DNA from: Pinus tabuliformis
Taxonomy: Eukaryota > Streptophyta > Pinopsida > Pinales > Pinaceae
DNA: 64,000 nucleotides
Direction of reading: 5' to 3'
Assembly (NCBI GenBank): GCA_031772625.1
Contig: CM062807.1
Span: 1,151,257,007-1,151,321,006, forward strand
Both the position numbers and the translations under genes were made by a program. This document shows, one piece after another, positions 62,403 through 64,000 of the stretch. The notes below the pieces were generated by a model that worked only from the letters and a program-made list of their open reading frames with translations, was not told the DNA's origin and made no database searches. Position 1 is the first letter of the stretch. Each line of letters starts with the position of its first letter.

Positions 62403-63030
62403 ACTTGTAAGATTGTTCTTTAAGGAACTATACTAACTAGGAACCAACCATACATTTGGGCCAAATCGTAGTATAATTACTAGGAACCAATTGTGCTCCA
62501 AGGCCAAACATCAACCTTGATGGAAGGAATGAACTATTGGTCATCCTATGGAGTACACATTCCCATCTACGAAGACACCTATGCATCCAACCATGGTGCT
62601 CACTAGTCATATAGAAGAATGGTGTGGATATAAGATATATCATTGTCAGTCCTACATTCTTTTATAAAATAATAGTCATTAACAAAGAAACAATTAGAGA
62701 ATATGAAACATGTAATTCTATGGAGAGAGTTTGGATTAAATTTATCATACGAAAATACTCCTTTATTCACTTGTAATACTGTGACTAAGAATAATATACC
62801 AACTGAGAACCAACCTTACCTTTGGGCCAAACACTGGTATAGGTTGACTAGGAATCTGTTATACTATAGGGCCAAACATCAACCTTGACGTAAGGATTGA
62901 ACCATTAGTCATCCTATGGACACATTCCCATCTACCAAGACACCTAGGTACCCATACATGGTGCTCGCCAATTCTATAGGAAAATGGTCTAGATACGAGA
63001 TGTATCAACGTCAATCCTACATTCTTTTAT
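62403..63030. repeat. Direct duplication of ~265 bp (period ~366 bp)
   Basis: Units 62403-62667 and 62769-63030 share ACTTGTAA, GGGCCAAA, CCAAACATCAACCTTGA, GTCATCCTATGGA, CACATTCCCATCTAC and CCTACATTCTTTTAT in order, with about 20-25 percent divergence. The flanks are weakly similar too, suggesting an old tandem duplication. Confidence 0.87.
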
Positions 63031-63171
63031 GCATCCGCCATTGAGGACTTATAATGAAATAGTATTCCAAGGGAATGGAGGAGATGAGGCATGTAACCAC
63101 ATTGTACCAAACATACTCAAACATTATATCCAACCATTAATTTATATTATTATAAAACATAATAATAAAAT

Positions 63172-63267
63172 AAAACCATATATATATATATATATATAGT
63201 TTGGCATAGTCAAACTTACAACTTTTTCATTGAATTCCATGATACAATTTTAAGCAAGATCGTGATT

Positions 63268-63307
<40 letters not shown>
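63172..63307. repeat. Two TA microsatellites
   Basis: (TA)n runs at about 63178-63199 and 63273-63307, separated by 73 bp of unique sequence. Confidence 0.95.
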
Positions 63308-63309
<2 letters not shown>

Positions 63310-63329
63310 TAACTAGTAGATAATATCAC

Positions 63330-63928
63330 TGATCCAGATTTAAACAGGAATGCAACCAATTACAGAGGTAACCATAAACACAGAGATGCAATAGAAATAA
63401 TACTTCATTTCATTAATGTAAAATACTGAAACATGCTTACAAACATAAATGGAAATAAACCAGCTAGGGTGATGGTAACTTATCTTTGAGAAGAGATGTG
63501 GTGGCTACATGCCTCTAAACTGTGTTACAATGAGGCTCGAAGGCCTATTTATTGTTGAGAAACAATGCAAAACCCTAAGCATCCAAAAACCTAACCCTAG
63601 AAGATGAAACGCCAAACTGTGGGCTCTGTTTGGGTAAATTGGTACATCAACTTCCCGGGGTTGTAACTTTGGCATACGATCTCCGTTTGACACGCACAAT
63701 ATCTCGTTAAAAAGATCTATTCGAGAACTACAACTTTGGATTGATGTTTCTCCTAGTTTTCCCAAAAAACGTCGTTAAGGGCCTCAAAACAACTCCGAAA
63801 GTTCAGGACCCGAAAAACTGCTAAAAATAGTAAAAAGTGCTACAATTAATGAAACTAAAATGCTGAAAGAAACAATGGTGGGGGTCCAAGTGGACTTGGC
63901 GGGTGGCCACCAATGTCCACCTAGATCA
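63330..63928 (-). repeat. G-family LTR, intact, probably solo
   Basis: 599 bp. On the minus strand TGATCTAGGTGG...CTGGATCA, collinear with the two parts of the G 5' LTR. ATCAC on the left (63325-63329) and ATTAC on the right (63929-63933) could be a mutated 5-bp duplication, which would make it a solo LTR. A purine-rich GAGAAAGG just outside its start leaves open that it is a 3' LTR whose element continues past the window. Confidence 0.85.
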
Positions 63929-64000
63929 ATTACCTTTCTCAATGCATTTTTTTCTGGTTAATTTTAATCAAATTTCGTCAAAGATTTTTAAGAACTTGAG
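63929..64000. other. Sequence at window end
   Basis: Seventy-two bases with nothing recognisable. Confidence 0.4.

Overview
This window looks like nuclear DNA of a seed plant, most likely one with a large, repeat-rich, gene-poor genome such as a gymnosperm. That is an inference from the extreme density of old, nested LTR retrotransposons of plant-type lineages (Athila-like Ty3/gypsy with a second ORF, chromovirus-type gypsy, Tork/TNT1-like and SIRE-like copia). No intact ordinary host gene was recognised. The only possible host-derived coding sequence is a ubiquitin-like domain inside a chimeric ORF at 60.0-61.2 kb.

Layout. 1-1628 is the 3' end of a copia element (called D here). 1634-2477 is a reverse-strand SIRE-like copia fragment (E). 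2478 to about 12.4 kb is an Athila-like gypsy element (A) with an uninterrupted gag-pol ORF, a second ORF and a 3' LTR, but no 5' LTR. About 12.9-27.7 kb is a second, heavily mutated Athila-like element (B), split at 14599-17850 by an internally deleted chromovirus (I) with 5-bp target-site duplications. 27.7-32.0 kb is a truncated gypsy element (C). 32.0-34.7 kb is non-coding with two small tandem duplications. 34.7-47.1 kb is a composite: reverse-strand copia E, interrupted by the complete copia D (35343-39935, TSD CTAAG) and by a truncated copy of gypsy A, with the gag and an LTR of a SIRE-like copia on the far side.

The segment 1-6836 is repeated at 38308-45122, 38.3 kb away and nearly identical, including the D/E and E/gypsy junctions. 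It is therefore a segmental duplication (or an assembly duplication), not two independent insertions.

47.1-56.3 kb is a gypsy element (G). Its 5' LTR is split by a reverse-strand, gag-only LTR element (J, 47495-51427, TSD TTTTC). J in turn contains a non-autonomous hAT-like DNA transposon (K, 49228-50445, 8-bp TSD CCTGATTT). One LTR of J is chimeric: 243 bp of its U3 is replaced by 297 bp of gag-coding sequence. 56.3-58.4 kb is non-coding with a degenerate repeat array, followed by a gypsy gag scrap. 58.8-60.2 kb is the 3' part of a reverse-strand copia (F) related to D. It is fused in frame to an upstream sequence encoding an ungapped 76-residue ubiquitin-like domain ending LRLRGG. The rest is AT-rich, with a direct duplication, TA microsatellites and an isolated G-family LTR at 63330-63928.

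Functionally, almost everything is retrotransposon machinery: gag, protease, reverse transcriptase/RNase H, integrase, tRNA primer sites, polypurine tracts and LTR promoters. Only the gag-pol ORF of gypsy A is long and uninterrupted.
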